Positions 19,571 through 28,540 of a DNA stretch of 64,000 nt are shown here, piece after piece. The notes beneath the pieces were generated by a model. The model saw only the letters and a list, made by a program, of their open reading frames with translations, was not told the DNA's origin and ran no database searches. Within the stretch, counting starts at the first letter, position 1, and each line of letters opens with the position of its first letter. The position numbers and the translations under genes are program-made. The DNA lies in contig NZ_BAJV01000004.1 of the NCBI RefSeq assembly GCF_000613885.1, forward strand, positions 1-64,000, read 5' to 3'. This DNA is from Asaia prunellae JCM 25354 (GTDB lineage Bacteria > Pseudomonadota > Alphaproteobacteria > Acetobacterales > Acetobacteraceae).

Positions 19571-19954
19571 ATGCCGCATCTTTCGCTGGAATATTCAGGC
19601 AATCTGGACAGGACCATCGACATGGCGGGTTTATGCGCTGCGTTGGGTGAAACACTTTTCAAGACAGGCTTCTTCGAAAAAGGGGCGATCAGGGTCCGCG
19701 CCTTCAGAGCCATTGCCTGGGCCATTGCCGATCAGCAGCCTGAGGATGCCTTCATCGATATGTCTTTGCGTATCGGTGAGGGCAGAAGTGCGGAAGACAG
19801 GAAACATATCGGCAATATGCTTTTTGCCACTGCAACTGACAGACTTCTGAGCTTTTTTGATACGCCGAATTTCGCCCTTTCGCTTGAAGTGCGTGAAATC
19901 GATTCCGCTCTCAGCTGGAAGAAAAATACTATCCATCACCGTTTCAGGAAATAA
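19571..19954 (+). CDS. hpaF: 5-carboxymethyl-2-hydroxymuconate isomerase
   Basis: A 127-residue tautomerase-superfamily enzyme of the homoprotocatechuate meta pathway. The initiator Met is followed by Pro2, which becomes the catalytic N-terminal proline (MPHLSLEYSGN). Other family phrases are FKTGFFEKGAIRVRAF and DMSLRIGEGRS. GGAGG precedes the ATG by 6 bases. It is the first gene of the hpaFEDGHI operon. Confidence 0.9.
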   Translation: MPHLSLEYSGNLDRTIDMAGLCAALGETLFKTGFFEKGAIRVRAFRAIAWAIADQQPEDAFIDMSLRIGEGRSAEDRKHIGNMLFATATDRLLSFFDTPNFALSLEVREIDSALSWKKNTIHHRFRK

Positions 19955-19996
19955 TCGACAGCGACTGGATACTTCTCATTTGGCACGGGTGTGACA

Positions 19997-21511
19997 ATGG
20001 AAAACCTGCAAACAAACCTTCAAAAGCTTGATCACTATCTGGAATCTGTCCGCAAGAGCGGGGTATCCAACTACATCAATGGTGAAAGCCGACAGGCTAT
20101 CAGTGGCGAGCAGTTCGAAACAATATCACCGGTAGATCTGAAACCGCTTGCCCGGGTTGCTCGCGGTGATGCGCGCGATATTGACCTGGCGGCGAAAGCA
20201 GCCAAGGCTGCACAGCCTGAATGGGCCGCAATGAGCGGCGTCCAGAGACAGAAAATCCTGCATCGCGTTGCTGACGGAATTGTAGCGCATGCAGAAGAAA
20301 TCGCCTTTCTGGAATGCATTGATACCGGGCAGGCCCTGCGCTTCATGTCAAAGGCTGCCATTCGCGGTGCGGAGAATTTCCGCTATTTTGCCGACAAGGC
20401 TCCATCTGCACGTAATGGTCTGTCGCTCCCCACGACTGGCCAGGCCAATATCACCACCCGTTACCCGGTCGGGCCGGTTGGGGTCATCACGCCGTGGAAC
20501 ACGCCTTTCATGCTCTCGACATGGAAAATTGCCCCTGCATTGGCCGCAGGCTGCACTGTGATCCACAAGCCTGCTGAGTTCTCTCCGGTTACCGCCTCCC
20601 TTCTGGTGCGCATTGCTGCAGATGCCGGTCTGCCCCCGGGTGTATGGAACGTGGTCAACGGGTTTGGCGAGGATGCCGGTGCGGCTCTGACGCAGCACCC
20701 GGATGTCAAGGCGATTGCCTTTGTCGGCGAGAGCCGGACCGGCTCAATGATCATGAAGCAGGCGGCTGACTCGCTGAAACGCTTTCACTTCGAACTGGGT
20801 GGGAAAAACCCGGTTATCGTTTTCAAGGACGCCGATCTCGAGCGGGCAGCCGATGCTGCCTTGTTCATGATCTACTCACTCAACGGCGAACGCTGCACCT
20901 CGTCGTCGCGTCTGCTTGTCGAGGCCGAGATCTATGATTCATTCATGGCTACTCTGGCCGAACGGGTGAAGGCCATCAGGGTCGGCCATCCCCTCGATCC
21001 GGAAACAGTCATTGGCCCTCTCGTTCATCCTGTTCATGAAAAGAAGGTTCTCGAATATATCGAGATCGGCAAGGCAGATGGCGCAAGGATCGCTGCTGGC
21101 GGCAAAAAACATGCTGGTCCTGGCGGGGGCTGCTATGTCGAGCCCACATTATTCACGCACGCCAGCAATACCATGCGCGTCGCCAGGGAAGAGATCTTTG
21201 GCCCTGTTCTGACGGCGATTCCCTTCTCGTCAGAAGACGAGGCAGTCAGCATTGCCAATGATACGCCTTACGGCCTTGCCGCCTATCTCTGGACTTCAGA
21301 TGTCACCCGCGCATTCCGTGTCTCGGAGAAGATCGAGGCAGGGATGATCTGGGTGAATTCTGAAAATGTCAGACACCTTGATACACCTTTTGGTGGGGTC
21401 AAGGCATCCGGGATCGGGCGCGATGGAGGAGACTGGTCGTTCGATTTCTATATGGAAACGAAGAACGTCTCATTCGCGACCACGACCCATCACATTCCTC
21501 GTCTCGGATAA
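19997..21511 (+). CDS. hpaE: 5-carboxymethyl-2-hydroxymuconate semialdehyde dehydrogenase
   Basis: A 504-residue aldehyde dehydrogenase. Catalytic residues are in place: N168 (PWNTPF), E266 (ELGGKNP) and C300 (NGERCTSSSR). It oxidises the ring-fission semialdehyde to 5-carboxymethyl-2-hydroxymuconate with NAD. The ATG at 19997 is preferred to an in-frame GTG at 19991. It sits between hpaF and hpaD, as in other hpa operons, which supports HpaE over a generic ALDH. Confidence 0.92.
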   Translation: MENLQTNLQKLDHYLESVRKSGVSNYINGESRQAISGEQFETISPVDLKPLARVARGDARDIDLAAKAAKAAQPEWAAMSGVQRQKILHRVADGIVAHAEEIAFLECIDTGQALRFMSKAAIRGAENFRYFADKAPSARNGLSLPTTGQANITTRYPVGPVGVITPWNTPFMLSTWKIAPALAAGCTVIHKPAEFSPVTASLLVRIAADAGLPPGVWNVVNGFGEDAGAALTQHPDVKAIAFVGESRTGSMIMKQAADSLKRFHFELGGKNPVIVFKDADLERAADAALFMIYSLNGERCTSSSRLLVEAEIYDSFMATLAERVKAIRVGHPLDPETVIGPLVHPVHEKKVLEYIEIGKADGARIAAGGKKHAGPGGGCYVEPTLFTHASNTMRVAREEIFGPVLTAIPFSSEDEAVSIANDTPYGLAAYLWTSDVTRAFRVSEKIEAGMIWVNSENVRHLDTPFGGVKASGIGRDGGDWSFDFYMETKNVSFATTTHHIPRLG

Positions 21512-21581
21512 TTCAACCAGGTTTTGATGAATGTTCCCGGTATCCCGGGATCATCCTGATCCCACAGGGGGAGTAAAAATA

Positions 21582-22562
21582 ATGGCTCTTGCACCATTCA
21601 ATCTATATCCTGAATTCAACATCGTTCGTCTCAGCCATGTCAATTTCACAGTGACGGATCTGGCTGCCAGCCGCGCATTTTATGTAGATACGTTAGGCCT
21701 GCAGGTTACTGACGAAGATAACGAGACTATTTATCTCCGCGCCATGGAAGAACGCGGTCATCACTGTATTATCCTGACGAGAAGTGAAAAGGCTGAGGTT
21801 CGTTCCCTCTCCTTCAAGGTCTACTCAGAGGTCGATCTGGATAAGGCTGCCAGATATTTCCAGATGCTGGGTCATGCCGTCGAATGGGTTGAACGCCCCT
21901 ATCAGGGACGGACAATGAAGACCCATGACCACGCCGGAATTCCGCTCGAATTCTATTACAAGATGGACCGACTGCCGCCGATCCATCAGAAATACGCTCT
22001 GTATCACGGCGTGAAACCGCTCCGTATCGACCATTTCAACTGGTTCTCGACGGATGTGGACAAGTCGGTCGCCTTCTATAACAACATGGGCTTCCGTGCG
22101 ACAGAATATACGGAAGAAGAAGAATCCGGCCGGCTCTGGGCCGCATGGATGCATCGCAAGGGAGGCGTTCACGACATTGCGTTTACCTGTGGCAAAGGTC
22201 CACGTCTGCACCACACGGCTTTCTGGGTACCGACACCTCTGAACATCATTGATCTGCTCGATCTGATGTCAACGACCGGCTATCTGGCCAATATCGAGCG
22301 CGGCCCCGGACGACATGGCATCTCGAACGCATTCTTCCTTTATATCCTCGATCCTGACGGTCATCGCATCGAGATCTATTGCTCCGATTACCAGACTGTT
22401 GACCCCGATAACGAGCCAATCCGCTGGGATCTGAAAGATCCTCAGAGACAGACGCTCTGGGGCGCGCCTGCACCGCGCTCATGGTTCGAGCATGGCAGCA
22501 CATTTGCTGGCGTCGAACCCAGCGAGCCAACGCTCAAGGCAAGCCCGATTATCGCGCCCTGA
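21582..22562 (+). CDS. hpaD: 3,4-dihydroxyphenylacetate 2,3-dioxygenase (type I extradiol)
   Basis: A 326-residue two-domain vicinal-oxygen-chelate dioxygenase that opens the homoprotocatechuate ring. Metal ligands match the Brevibacterium fuscum enzyme: H151 (RIDHFNW), H211 (LHHTAFW) and E264 (HRIEIYCSDY). The start at 21582 (MALAPFNLY) lies 8 bases after GGGGGAG; an upstream ATG at 21531 is not needed. This is the type I family, not the unrelated type III HpaD of Escherichia coli. Confidence 0.9.
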   Translation: MALAPFNLYPEFNIVRLSHVNFTVTDLAASRAFYVDTLGLQVTDEDNETIYLRAMEERGHHCIILTRSEKAEVRSLSFKVYSEVDLDKAARYFQMLGHAVEWVERPYQGRTMKTHDHAGIPLEFYYKMDRLPPIHQKYALYHGVKPLRIDHFNWFSTDVDKSVAFYNNMGFRATEYTEEEESGRLWAAWMHRKGGVHDIAFTCGKGPRLHHTAFWVPTPLNIIDLLDLMSTTGYLANIERGPGRHGISNAFFLYILDPDGHRIEIYCSDYQTVDPDNEPIRWDLKDPQRQTLWGAPAPRSWFEHGSTFAGVEPSEPTLKASPIIAP

Positions 22563-22572
22563 CAGGTGTACA

Positions 22573-22618
22573 GCCACACGCTGCCCCCTATCCGTTCCGG
22601 TAAGGGGCAGCGTGTGGC
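22573..22618 (+). repeat. Perfect 15-bp inverted repeat between hpaD and hpaG
   Basis: GCCACACGCTGCCCC (22573-22587) and its exact complement (22604-22618) flank a 16-base loop, starting 11 bases after the hpaD stop. There is no U-run, so it is more likely an mRNA-stabilising or attenuating hairpin inside the operon than a full terminator. Confidence 0.65.
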
Positions 22619-22639
22619 ATCGGATAAGGAAAGACAGAC

Positions 22640-23518
22640 ATGACCTCCCGGTTTTTGACATTCAAGGCAGCAGGCAGGACGCGTTACGGTCTGTGGCACC
22701 CTGAAGGAATCACAGATCTCAGCGAGACTTATGGCAATATCTGGCCAGGGCTGCGTGAAGTGATCGAGGCAGGCGCTCTTGAGACTCTTGCGCGGGAGGC
22801 GCCAGTCAGGGTTGATTTCAGGGAAAGCGAGATCGAGTATCTCATCCCGGTCATCAACCCCGAGAAAATCATCTGTGTGGGAGTGAATTTTCCCGACCGG
22901 AACGAAGAATACAAGGACGGGCAGAAAGCACCTGAAAATCCTTCGCTTTTCATCCGCTTTCCGAGGAGCTTCGTTGGGCATCGTCAGCCCCTTTGTCGCC
23001 CGCCTGAGTCGATCCAGCTGGATTATGAAGGCGAAATCGTCATCATAATCGGCAAGCAAGGGCGGAGAATCAGTCAGGAACAGGCTCTCAACCACATTGC
23101 AGCTCTGAGTTTATGCAATGAAGGGACCCTCAGGGATTGGGTCAGGCATGCAAAATTCAACGTCACACAAGGGAAGAATTTTGATGCCTCCGGCGCCATT
23201 GGTCCCTGGCTGATACCGTATCGGAGCGAGGAACAACTGAAGAACGTCAGCCTCACCACGCGGGTCAATGGTGAACTGAGGCAGAATGACGTTACCGACA
23301 GAATGATTTTCTCGTTCAGAAAAATCATTGCTTACATCTCGACCTTCACAACACTCGTTCCAGGCGACGTGATTGTCACAGGAACACCGACCGGTGCGGG
23401 GGCACGGCTGGAACCGCCCCAATGGCTGAAACCGGGAGATGTGGTAAAGGTCGAGGCGACCGGTCTGGGTTGCCTTGAAAATCCGGTTGCGGATGAGAGG
23501 CCTAGCACATCATGCTGA
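22640..23518 (+). CDS. hpaG: Fumarylacetoacetate-hydrolase-family decarboxylase/isomerase of the hpa pathway
   Basis: A 292-residue FAH-fold enzyme acting as 5-oxopent-3-ene-1,2,5-tricarboxylate decarboxylase and/or 2-hydroxyhepta-2,4-diene-1,7-dioate isomerase. FAH signatures are ICVGVNFPDRNEEY, the metal-binding LDYEGEIVIIIGK, KNFDASGAIGPWL and VIVTGTPTGAGA. It is a single-domain protein, unlike the duplicated E. coli HpaG. AAGGAAAG precedes the ATG. Its stop overlaps the next start as ATGCTGA. Confidence 0.85.
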   Translation: MTSRFLTFKAAGRTRYGLWHPEGITDLSETYGNIWPGLREVIEAGALETLAREAPVRVDFRESEIEYLIPVINPEKIICVGVNFPDRNEEYKDGQKAPENPSLFIRFPRSFVGHRQPLCRPPESIQLDYEGEIVIIIGKQGRRISQEQALNHIAALSLCNEGTLRDWVRHAKFNVTQGKNFDASGAIGPWLIPYRSEEQLKNVSLTTRVNGELRQNDVTDRMIFSFRKIIAYISTFTTLVPGDVIVTGTPTGAGARLEPPQWLKPGDVVKVEATGLGCLENPVADERPSTSC

Positions 23519-24322
23519 CGCCAGATCAGATACAGGCTGCAGTTACCGCCCTCGACAAGGCTGAGACAACAAGAGAACAGATCGTTGATCTCTCTGCTTC
23601 ATCCCCAGGCGACGCTTGATGATGCCTATGCGATCCAGAGAGAATGGGTCCGGGTCAAGCAGGCTGGCGGGCGGCAGATCATCGGCTGGAAAATCGGCCT
23701 GACATCGAAAGCCATGCAATATGCCCTCGGGATCGATACGCCTGATTCAGGGGTATTGTTTGATGATATGCTCTTCGAGGATGGCGCAACCATACCACCC
23801 GACAGGTTCATTCAGCCCCGCATCGAGGCGGAACTGGCTTTTGTGTTCCGGGAAAACATCGAAGGGGCATCACTTTCGATGCACGACGTTCTGGCAGCAA
23901 CAGACTATGTCGTGCCCGCACTGGAAATTCTTGACACAAGAGTAAAGCGGAAAGACCCGGAGAGCGGGATACCCCGCACCATTATCGACACTGTCTCAGA
24001 CAACGCGGCCAATGCCGGGATTGTGCTCGGCAACACAAGAATTCGGCCCGATGATGTCGATCTGCGCTGGGTGGGTGCCATTGTCTCCCGAAACGCGGTT
24101 GTGGAAGAAACGGGTCTCGGGGCTGGGGTTCTGAGTCATCCGGCACGTGGCATTGCCTGGCTGGCGATGCGGCTTCATCAATATGGTGGGCGTATCGAAG
24201 CCGGGCAGATCATCCTGTCAGGATCCTTCATCCGTCCGGTTGAAGCCCGGCAAGGCGATACGATCATGGCCGACTACGGAAGATACGGAACCATCAGCTG
24301 TTTCTTCGAAAGGAATGCGTGA
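23512..24322 (+). pseudogene. hpaH: 2-oxo-hept-3-ene-1,7-dioate hydratase, frame broken near the N-terminus
   Basis: The ATG at 23512 overlaps the hpaG stop and encodes MLTPDQIQAAV...TTREQI, then runs into a stop after CCAGGCGACGCT. From 23585 a second frame encodes LISLLHPQATLDDAYAIQREW and the rest of HpaH. Aligned with the family (REQI-x-x-IS), two bases are missing or one is extra at about 23583. The restored protein is about 270 residues. The rest is intact: KIGLTSKAMQ, IEAELAFVF, TDYVVPALEILD, SDNAANAGIVLG. HpaH hydrates 2-oxohept-3-enedioate before the aldolase step. A TTG start at 23585 is the alternative. Confidence 0.82.
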
Positions 24323-24323
24323 G

Positions 24324-25112
24324 ATGCCGGCACCCAGAAATCTTTTCAAAGCGGCCCTGCAGGAAAAATCCCCTCTTATCGGATTCTGGCTGGCTTTGGC
24401 AGATGCCTATACTGCTGAAATCTGTGCCGGTACAGGCTATGACTGGTTGCTGATAGATGGTGAGCACGGGCCCAATGATCTCAGGACCATCATGCATCAG
24501 CTACAGGCCCTCAAGGGGAGTAAGAGTGCAGCTGTTGTCCGGCCAGTAGCGCCTGAACCCTGGATGATCAAACAGCTTCTTGATGTTGGAGCGCAAACCC
24601 TGCTTGTGCCCATGATCGAAAGTGCTGCTCAGGCAAGAGAGATGGTGAGCGCCGTGCGGTACGCCCCCGAAGGGAAAAGAGGTGTAGGTGCCGCTCTGGC
24701 GCGTGCCTCTGACTTCAACAGAATTCCTGATTATCTCGCAACTGCAGGCAACGAGATCTGTCTTCTCCTGCAAATTGAGAGTCGAGCCGGACTTGCTGCA
24801 CTTGACGAGATCGTTCAGATCGAAGGCGTAGATGGCGTTTTCATCGGGCCAGCCGATCTCGCCGCAGATCTCGGGCATCGTGGTGATCCGGCGCATTCAG
24901 CAGTGCAGCAGCATGTCGAAGCTGCACTGCACAAGATCATGAATGCAGGTAAACCTGCAGGTATACTGACAAGTACTCTGAGCCTGGCTGGACGATATGT
25001 TGAAATGGGTGCCCGATTTGTAGCCATTGGCAGTGATGTCGGTGTTCTGGCCAGAGGAGCCGAGACGCTCTGTTCGGAATTCCGCGCAAAACACGTTCAC
25101 CACACCGGGTGA
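24324..25112 (+). CDS. hpaI: 4-hydroxy-2-oxoheptane-1,7-dioate (HKHD) aldolase
   Basis: A 262-residue class II pyruvate aldolase that cleaves the C7 intermediate to pyruvate and succinate semialdehyde. The active-site histidine is H48 (IDGEHGPND) and the arginine R73 (VVRPV). Metal-binding blocks LLLQIESRAGL and VFIGPADLAADLG are seen. The ATG lies one base after the hpaH stop. It closes the operon and is convergent with the acetolactate decarboxylase gene. No succinate-semialdehyde dehydrogenase is in the window. Confidence 0.9.
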   Translation: MPAPRNLFKAALQEKSPLIGFWLALADAYTAEICAGTGYDWLLIDGEHGPNDLRTIMHQLQALKGSKSAAVVRPVAPEPWMIKQLLDVGAQTLLVPMIESAAQAREMVSAVRYAPEGKRGVGAALARASDFNRIPDYLATAGNEICLLLQIESRAGLAALDEIVQIEGVDGVFIGPADLAADLGHRGDPAHSAVQQHVEAALHKIMNAGKPAGILTSTLSLAGRYVEMGARFVAIGSDVGVLARGAETLCSEFRAKHVHHTG

Positions 25113-25136
25113 ACTCCGTCTGACAGACCGGGTTTT

Positions 25137-25838
25137 CTATTTCTCGATACGGTTAATCATCTCGTCCAGCGCGCCCACATCAATCTCAAGTGCCTTGAAG
25201 GCCTTGCTGGACGGATTCACAATCTCGATTGTGGTTTTCTCCTCAAAGCTCAGCAAGGCCTCGGGAGCCGAAAACTCGAGAACATGGCCACTTACCACCG
25301 ATGCCTCGTCGAGAAAATGAAAATGAAAACCGGGGACTGAAACACGTCCGAAAAGTTCAGGAGTCCAGAAGCCAATCAGGCGTCCCTCGATCGCCTCGTG
25401 GCGATCCACCTTCTGAGCTGCAGCAACGTCATTGACGCTGCGACTGCTTCCATCCGCGCGATAGGGACGACGCAGAACGAGCTGATCGAAATGCCCGCTT
25501 ATCGAAACTGCCAGGAAAATATTATCAGCCCTGATAAACCGTCCCAGCTGTTCCTCAACATTCTCATGAGTGATGGACATGACCACATGTTCCTGCTGAG
25601 GTGTGAAATCCGTCACCTGCACAAACGGTATTTCCACCTCCGGTGACAGACAGTGCAGGGTCTCACCGGCTGTCGCTTCATGCACGCGACCATCATGAAT
25701 GGTCAGTTCGCCACTGATCCCGGCAGAGCACCCCAGACCGAAAGCCCTGTGCGAACAGAAGGCCGAAAGCGGTGCCTCGCCGTGAAAATACCCTGCCATC
25801 AGGGCACCGATTGTCGAAAACTGGGTAATCTTGCTCAT
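25137..25838 (-). CDS. budA: Alpha-acetolactate decarboxylase
   Basis: A 233-residue protein converting acetolactate to acetoin. Family features are ITQFSTIGALMAGYFHG at the N-terminus, the FGLGCSAGISGELTIHDG block (family GLGTFN.LDGE) and the metal-binding VPGFHFHFLDEASVVSGHVL with its histidines. It lies alone between the convergent hpaI and the glutaminase gene, in the same direction as the latter. Acetoin formation is common in acetic-acid bacteria. No acetolactate synthase is adjacent. Confidence 0.85.
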   Translation of the reverse strand: MSKITQFSTIGALMAGYFHGEAPLSAFCSHRAFGLGCSAGISGELTIHDGRVHEATAGETLHCLSPEVEIPFVQVTDFTPQQEHVVMSITHENVEEQLGRFIRADNIFLAVSISGHFDQLVLRRPYRADGSSRSVNDVAAAQKVDRHEAIEGRLIGFWTPELFGRVSVPGFHFHFLDEASVVSGHVLEFSAPEALLSFEEKTTIEIVNPSSKAFKALEIDVGALDEMINRIEK

Positions 25839-25859
25839 GCAGGCATTCCTTGCAGCTGA

Positions 25860-26818
25860 TCAGGTTATTTTCTGAACCGATAATGGAAAGGGGTTGAAGA
25901 CTGACCAGCCTGTCTTCTGTACCAGCTTCTCAAGTGCCAGTGTACCAATCAGGGAATTGCCCTGTGCATTCAGCCCGGGCGACCACACAGCGACGGAGGC
26001 CAGTCCCGGCGCAATAGCGAGAATCCCGCCACCTACCCCCGATTTGCCAGGCAGACCCACCCTGATAGCGAAAGATCCTGAGCCATCATAATGACCACAC
26101 ATCATCATCAATGCCATGATCGTACGCGTATTGGTACTGACGTCACCATGCGCCCGGACTGGAGATCCACACCGCCGGTCATGAGATAGCCGCCAATTCT
26201 GGCAAGCTGGCGACATGACATCGTCAACGCGCACTGATGGAAATAAAGGTCGAGGGTATCTTCAATCGGATTTCGGATATTGCCGAAAGTGCGCATGTAA
26301 TTGGCAAGGGCAGCATTACGAAACCCCGTTTCTCGCTCCTGCTGCGCCATGTTCTCGTCGATAAACACCTCTTCAGCGGCACCCGATTGAGATTGTGCGA
26401 AATCGAGCAGGGCCTGACGGGCACCCAGCCGTCCGAGCTGGGAAACCAGAATATCGGCAATGACAATCGCACCTGCATTGATGAACGGATTTCGAGGAAT
26501 ACCCGACTCGCTTTCAAGCTGGACAATCGAATTGAAAGCGCTGCCTGACGGTTCCTTACGCACACGGGTCCAGAGCGCGCTGCCCTCGAGCGTAAGGGCC
26601 AGCGTCAACCCGAAAACCTTGGAAAGACTCTGAATCGAAAATGGCTCATCCGCATCGCCGGCCACATGAGCGCCGCCCCCTGCATCGAGCACGGCGATAC
26701 CGAATTTATCCGGATCGACACAGGCCAGAGGCGGGATGTAGTCGGCTACCTGCCCGCGTTCGGTAATCCCTCGCATTTCATGCGCGATTTCGGCAACAAT
26801 GCTGTCGAGATCGGCCAT
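25860..26818 (-). pseudogene. glsA: Glutaminase A, split by a frameshift
   Basis: Residues 1 to about 227 are in the frame starting [11 protein letters not shown] (26818, with AGGAAGGAGAGG upstream). The protein continues in another frame from about 26139 ([21 protein letters not shown] to the stop at 25860). One restored base gives 319 residues, normal for the family. The Ser-Lys pair of the serine-hydrolase-like site is [12 protein letters not shown]; other blocks are [18 protein letters not shown] and [13 protein letters not shown]. It hydrolyses glutamine to glutamate and ammonia. Divergent from mntR. Confidence 0.87.
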
Positions 26819-26945
26819 ATCCTCTCCTTCCTGCTACAAGTCTCATCCGGGGGACAAAGACATGACATGGCCGGACAGACCAGACAACGTTTCCACAGGA
26901 CAAGCCTGGTTGAGATGAGCCGCCTTATCTGCAATGAGGAACTTC

Positions 26946-27455
26946 ATGACAGGCGGCATCATGAAACCCAACGATCATACCGACGAGACAAAGGAAATGT
27001 CAGAAGTCACGCTTCCTGACGTGGACACGCAATCCGAAGGATTTCGTCTCAATCGGGCGGCGCGACGCCAAGCCCTGATCGAGGACTATGTTGAACTGAT
27101 TGCCGACCTTCTGGCTGAGGGACGTGAGGCGCGACAGGTTGATATTGCAACCCGGCTGGGCGTCTCACAGCCTACAGTCGCCAAGATGCTGACACGGCTT
27201 TCGACCGAAGGTTATGTACATCGCCGACCCTATCGTGGCGTTTTTCTGACCACCAAGGGCCAGAACGTGGCCGATGAGGCCAAAAACCGTCATCGCATCG
27301 TCGAGAGTTTTCTGCGTGCCTTGGGATCAGTGAAGAAACTTCGGGTGGATGCCGAAGGCATCGAGCATTATGTAAGTGACGAGACATTGACAGCCTTTGA
27401 TCGTGCGCTTGCAAGCGGCCTTGGCAACCTGCTCTCTCGCCCGAACAAGAACTGA
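26946..27455 (+). CDS. mntR: Manganese-responsive repressor MntR (DtxR family)
   Basis: About 169 residues with a winged-helix DNA-binding domain ([44 protein letters not shown]) followed by a metal-binding/dimer helix region ([29 protein letters not shown]). The long N-terminal tail is typical of proteobacterial MntR. The ATG at 26946 is 5 bases from GAGGA. mntH lies about 1.1 kb away behind an 11-bp-arm palindrome that is a good candidate MntR operator. Confidence 0.85.
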   Translation: MTGGIMKPNDHTDETKEMSEVTLPDVDTQSEGFRLNRAARRQALIEDYVELIADLLAEGREARQVDIATRLGVSQPTVAKMLTRLSTEGYVHRRPYRGVFLTTKGQNVADEAKNRHRIVESFLRALGSVKKLRVDAEGIEHYVSDETLTAFDRALASGLGNLLSRPNKN

Positions 27456-27464
27456 TCAGACACT

Positions 27465-28316
27465 CTATGGCAAGCCTTCGAGGCGCACAGCTCCACAGAG
27501 AAATGATCCACCGCTCAACAACCTGTAAAGACGTGAAACGCAACTCGCCCCAAAAGTGACGTGACGAGCCAGATCGGATTGCTCGCACAGTTCCAGCCCT
27601 TTCATACGGTCAGTTACCTCCTGCGGAGTACGCAGACACCACTCAAAACGCGCGCCTGTCTGACGCACACTCGCATTCATGTGTGAATGCCTGACAACAA
27701 AGGGCGAAACATAATCAAAGATAATGGATACCGGCGCCTTTCTGGCAATTGCAAAAGCACTCACCTTTTCCAGCAGATTCCAGACAAAATCGGACTTGAG
27801 ATACATCAACACGCCTTCTGCAAAAAACAGAACAGGCTGACCGGCAACATGAGGAAGCCTTCGTAGCCAGGATTCCGGCCCTGACGCATCGCTGACAAGA
27901 CTCGCCCCAATCATGCCTGCAGGCCGGACGCGCTCTCGCAGAGCCAGAATTTCAGGCAGTTCGATATCATACCACAGAGCTGCGCCGGCATTCCTGAGAC
28001 GGTTCTGGCGCATATCGAGCCCGGATCCAAAACTGAGACACATCGAGGCGGGGTAACGATCGAACCAGCTCTCGATAGCGCGGTCAAACCACATGGCCCT
28101 GAGAATCGTGCCTCGCATCGATTTCCTGTCCGCCACAAAACGAGCCGGATCGAAACCCAGACCCGCAGCTACGTTTGCTGCGGAAGGATCATGAAATGGA
28201 AGTTCAGGGGTATGGTCAGGCGCCAGAAGACGAGCGGCAAGAGTGATAAGCATCGTTTCCGGCACGCCACTCAGCGCCGAAAGCGCCGGGTCGGGAGATG
28301 AAGTCATAGATATCAT
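27465..28316 (-). CDS. Class I SAM methyltransferase, leucine carboxyl methyltransferase (LCM/PpmC) type
   Basis: About 283 residues. The LCM-family blocks are FVADRKSMRGTILRAMWFDRAI, the SAM-binding LSFGSGLDMRQNRL, WYDIELPEIL and VLFFAEGVLMYL. Members methylate carboxylates or polyketide-like hydroxyls; the substrate here is unknown. The likely start is 28316 (MISMTSS); the frame extends to 28346. A Fur-like palindrome lies 40 bases upstream, suggesting iron control. Its 3' end is convergent with mntR, 9 bases apart. Confidence 0.7.
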   Translation of the reverse strand: MISMTSSPDPALSALSGVPETMLITLAARLLAPDHTPELPFHDPSAANVAAGLGFDPARFVADRKSMRGTILRAMWFDRAIESWFDRYPASMCLSFGSGLDMRQNRLRNAGAALWYDIELPEILALRERVRPAGMIGASLVSDASGPESWLRRLPHVAGQPVLFFAEGVLMYLKSDFVWNLLEKVSAFAIARKAPVSIIFDYVSPFVVRHSHMNASVRQTGARFEWCLRTPQEVTDRMKGLELCEQSDLARHVTFGASCVSRLYRLLSGGSFLCGAVRLEGLP

Positions 28317-28355
28317 GACGGGACATTCCTTACTGCCATATCCCAAAAATACAGT

Positions 28356-28370
28356 TGAGAATCATTCTCA
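28356..28370. promoter_or_regulatory. Fur-like box upstream of the methyltransferase
   Basis: TGAGAAT-C-ATTCTCA is a perfect palindrome resembling half of the Fur consensus (GATAATGATAATCATTATC). It lies 40 bases before the methyltransferase start. A ferric-uptake-type regulator binding here is inference. Confidence 0.5.
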
Positions 28371-28486
28371 TATAATCTAGCAAGATCTGGGCGAAAACAA
28401 CAGTCTTTCTCCTGTCTTGATCAGACACATGCATCCTGCATCAACCAGTTGATCAACAGGACGTTATCGGTCCTGAATCCATTACA

Positions 28487-28511
28487 ATATGCAATATAGC
28501 ATATTGCATAT
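28487..28511. promoter_or_regulatory. Candidate MntR operator of mntH
   Basis: ATATGCAATAT (28487-28497) and ATATTGCATAT (28501-28511) are exact complements around AGC, 29 bases before the mntH ATG. The size and position fit a metalloregulator operator overlapping the promoter. mntR is encoded 1.1 kb away. Confidence 0.65.
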
Positions 28512-28540
28512 CTATAAGCCTTAGGTTTGAGTAATATCCC

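Noticed and set aside
22442-23095. Minus-strand open frame of 217 codons
   Set aside because: Antisense to hpaD and hpaG, spanning the intergenic hairpin, without any family features.
23585-24322. hpaH starting at the TTG at 23585 as an intact gene
   Set aside because: The overlapping ATGCTGA at 23512 and the family-like REQI segment in the upstream frame argue that the real start is earlier and the frame is broken.
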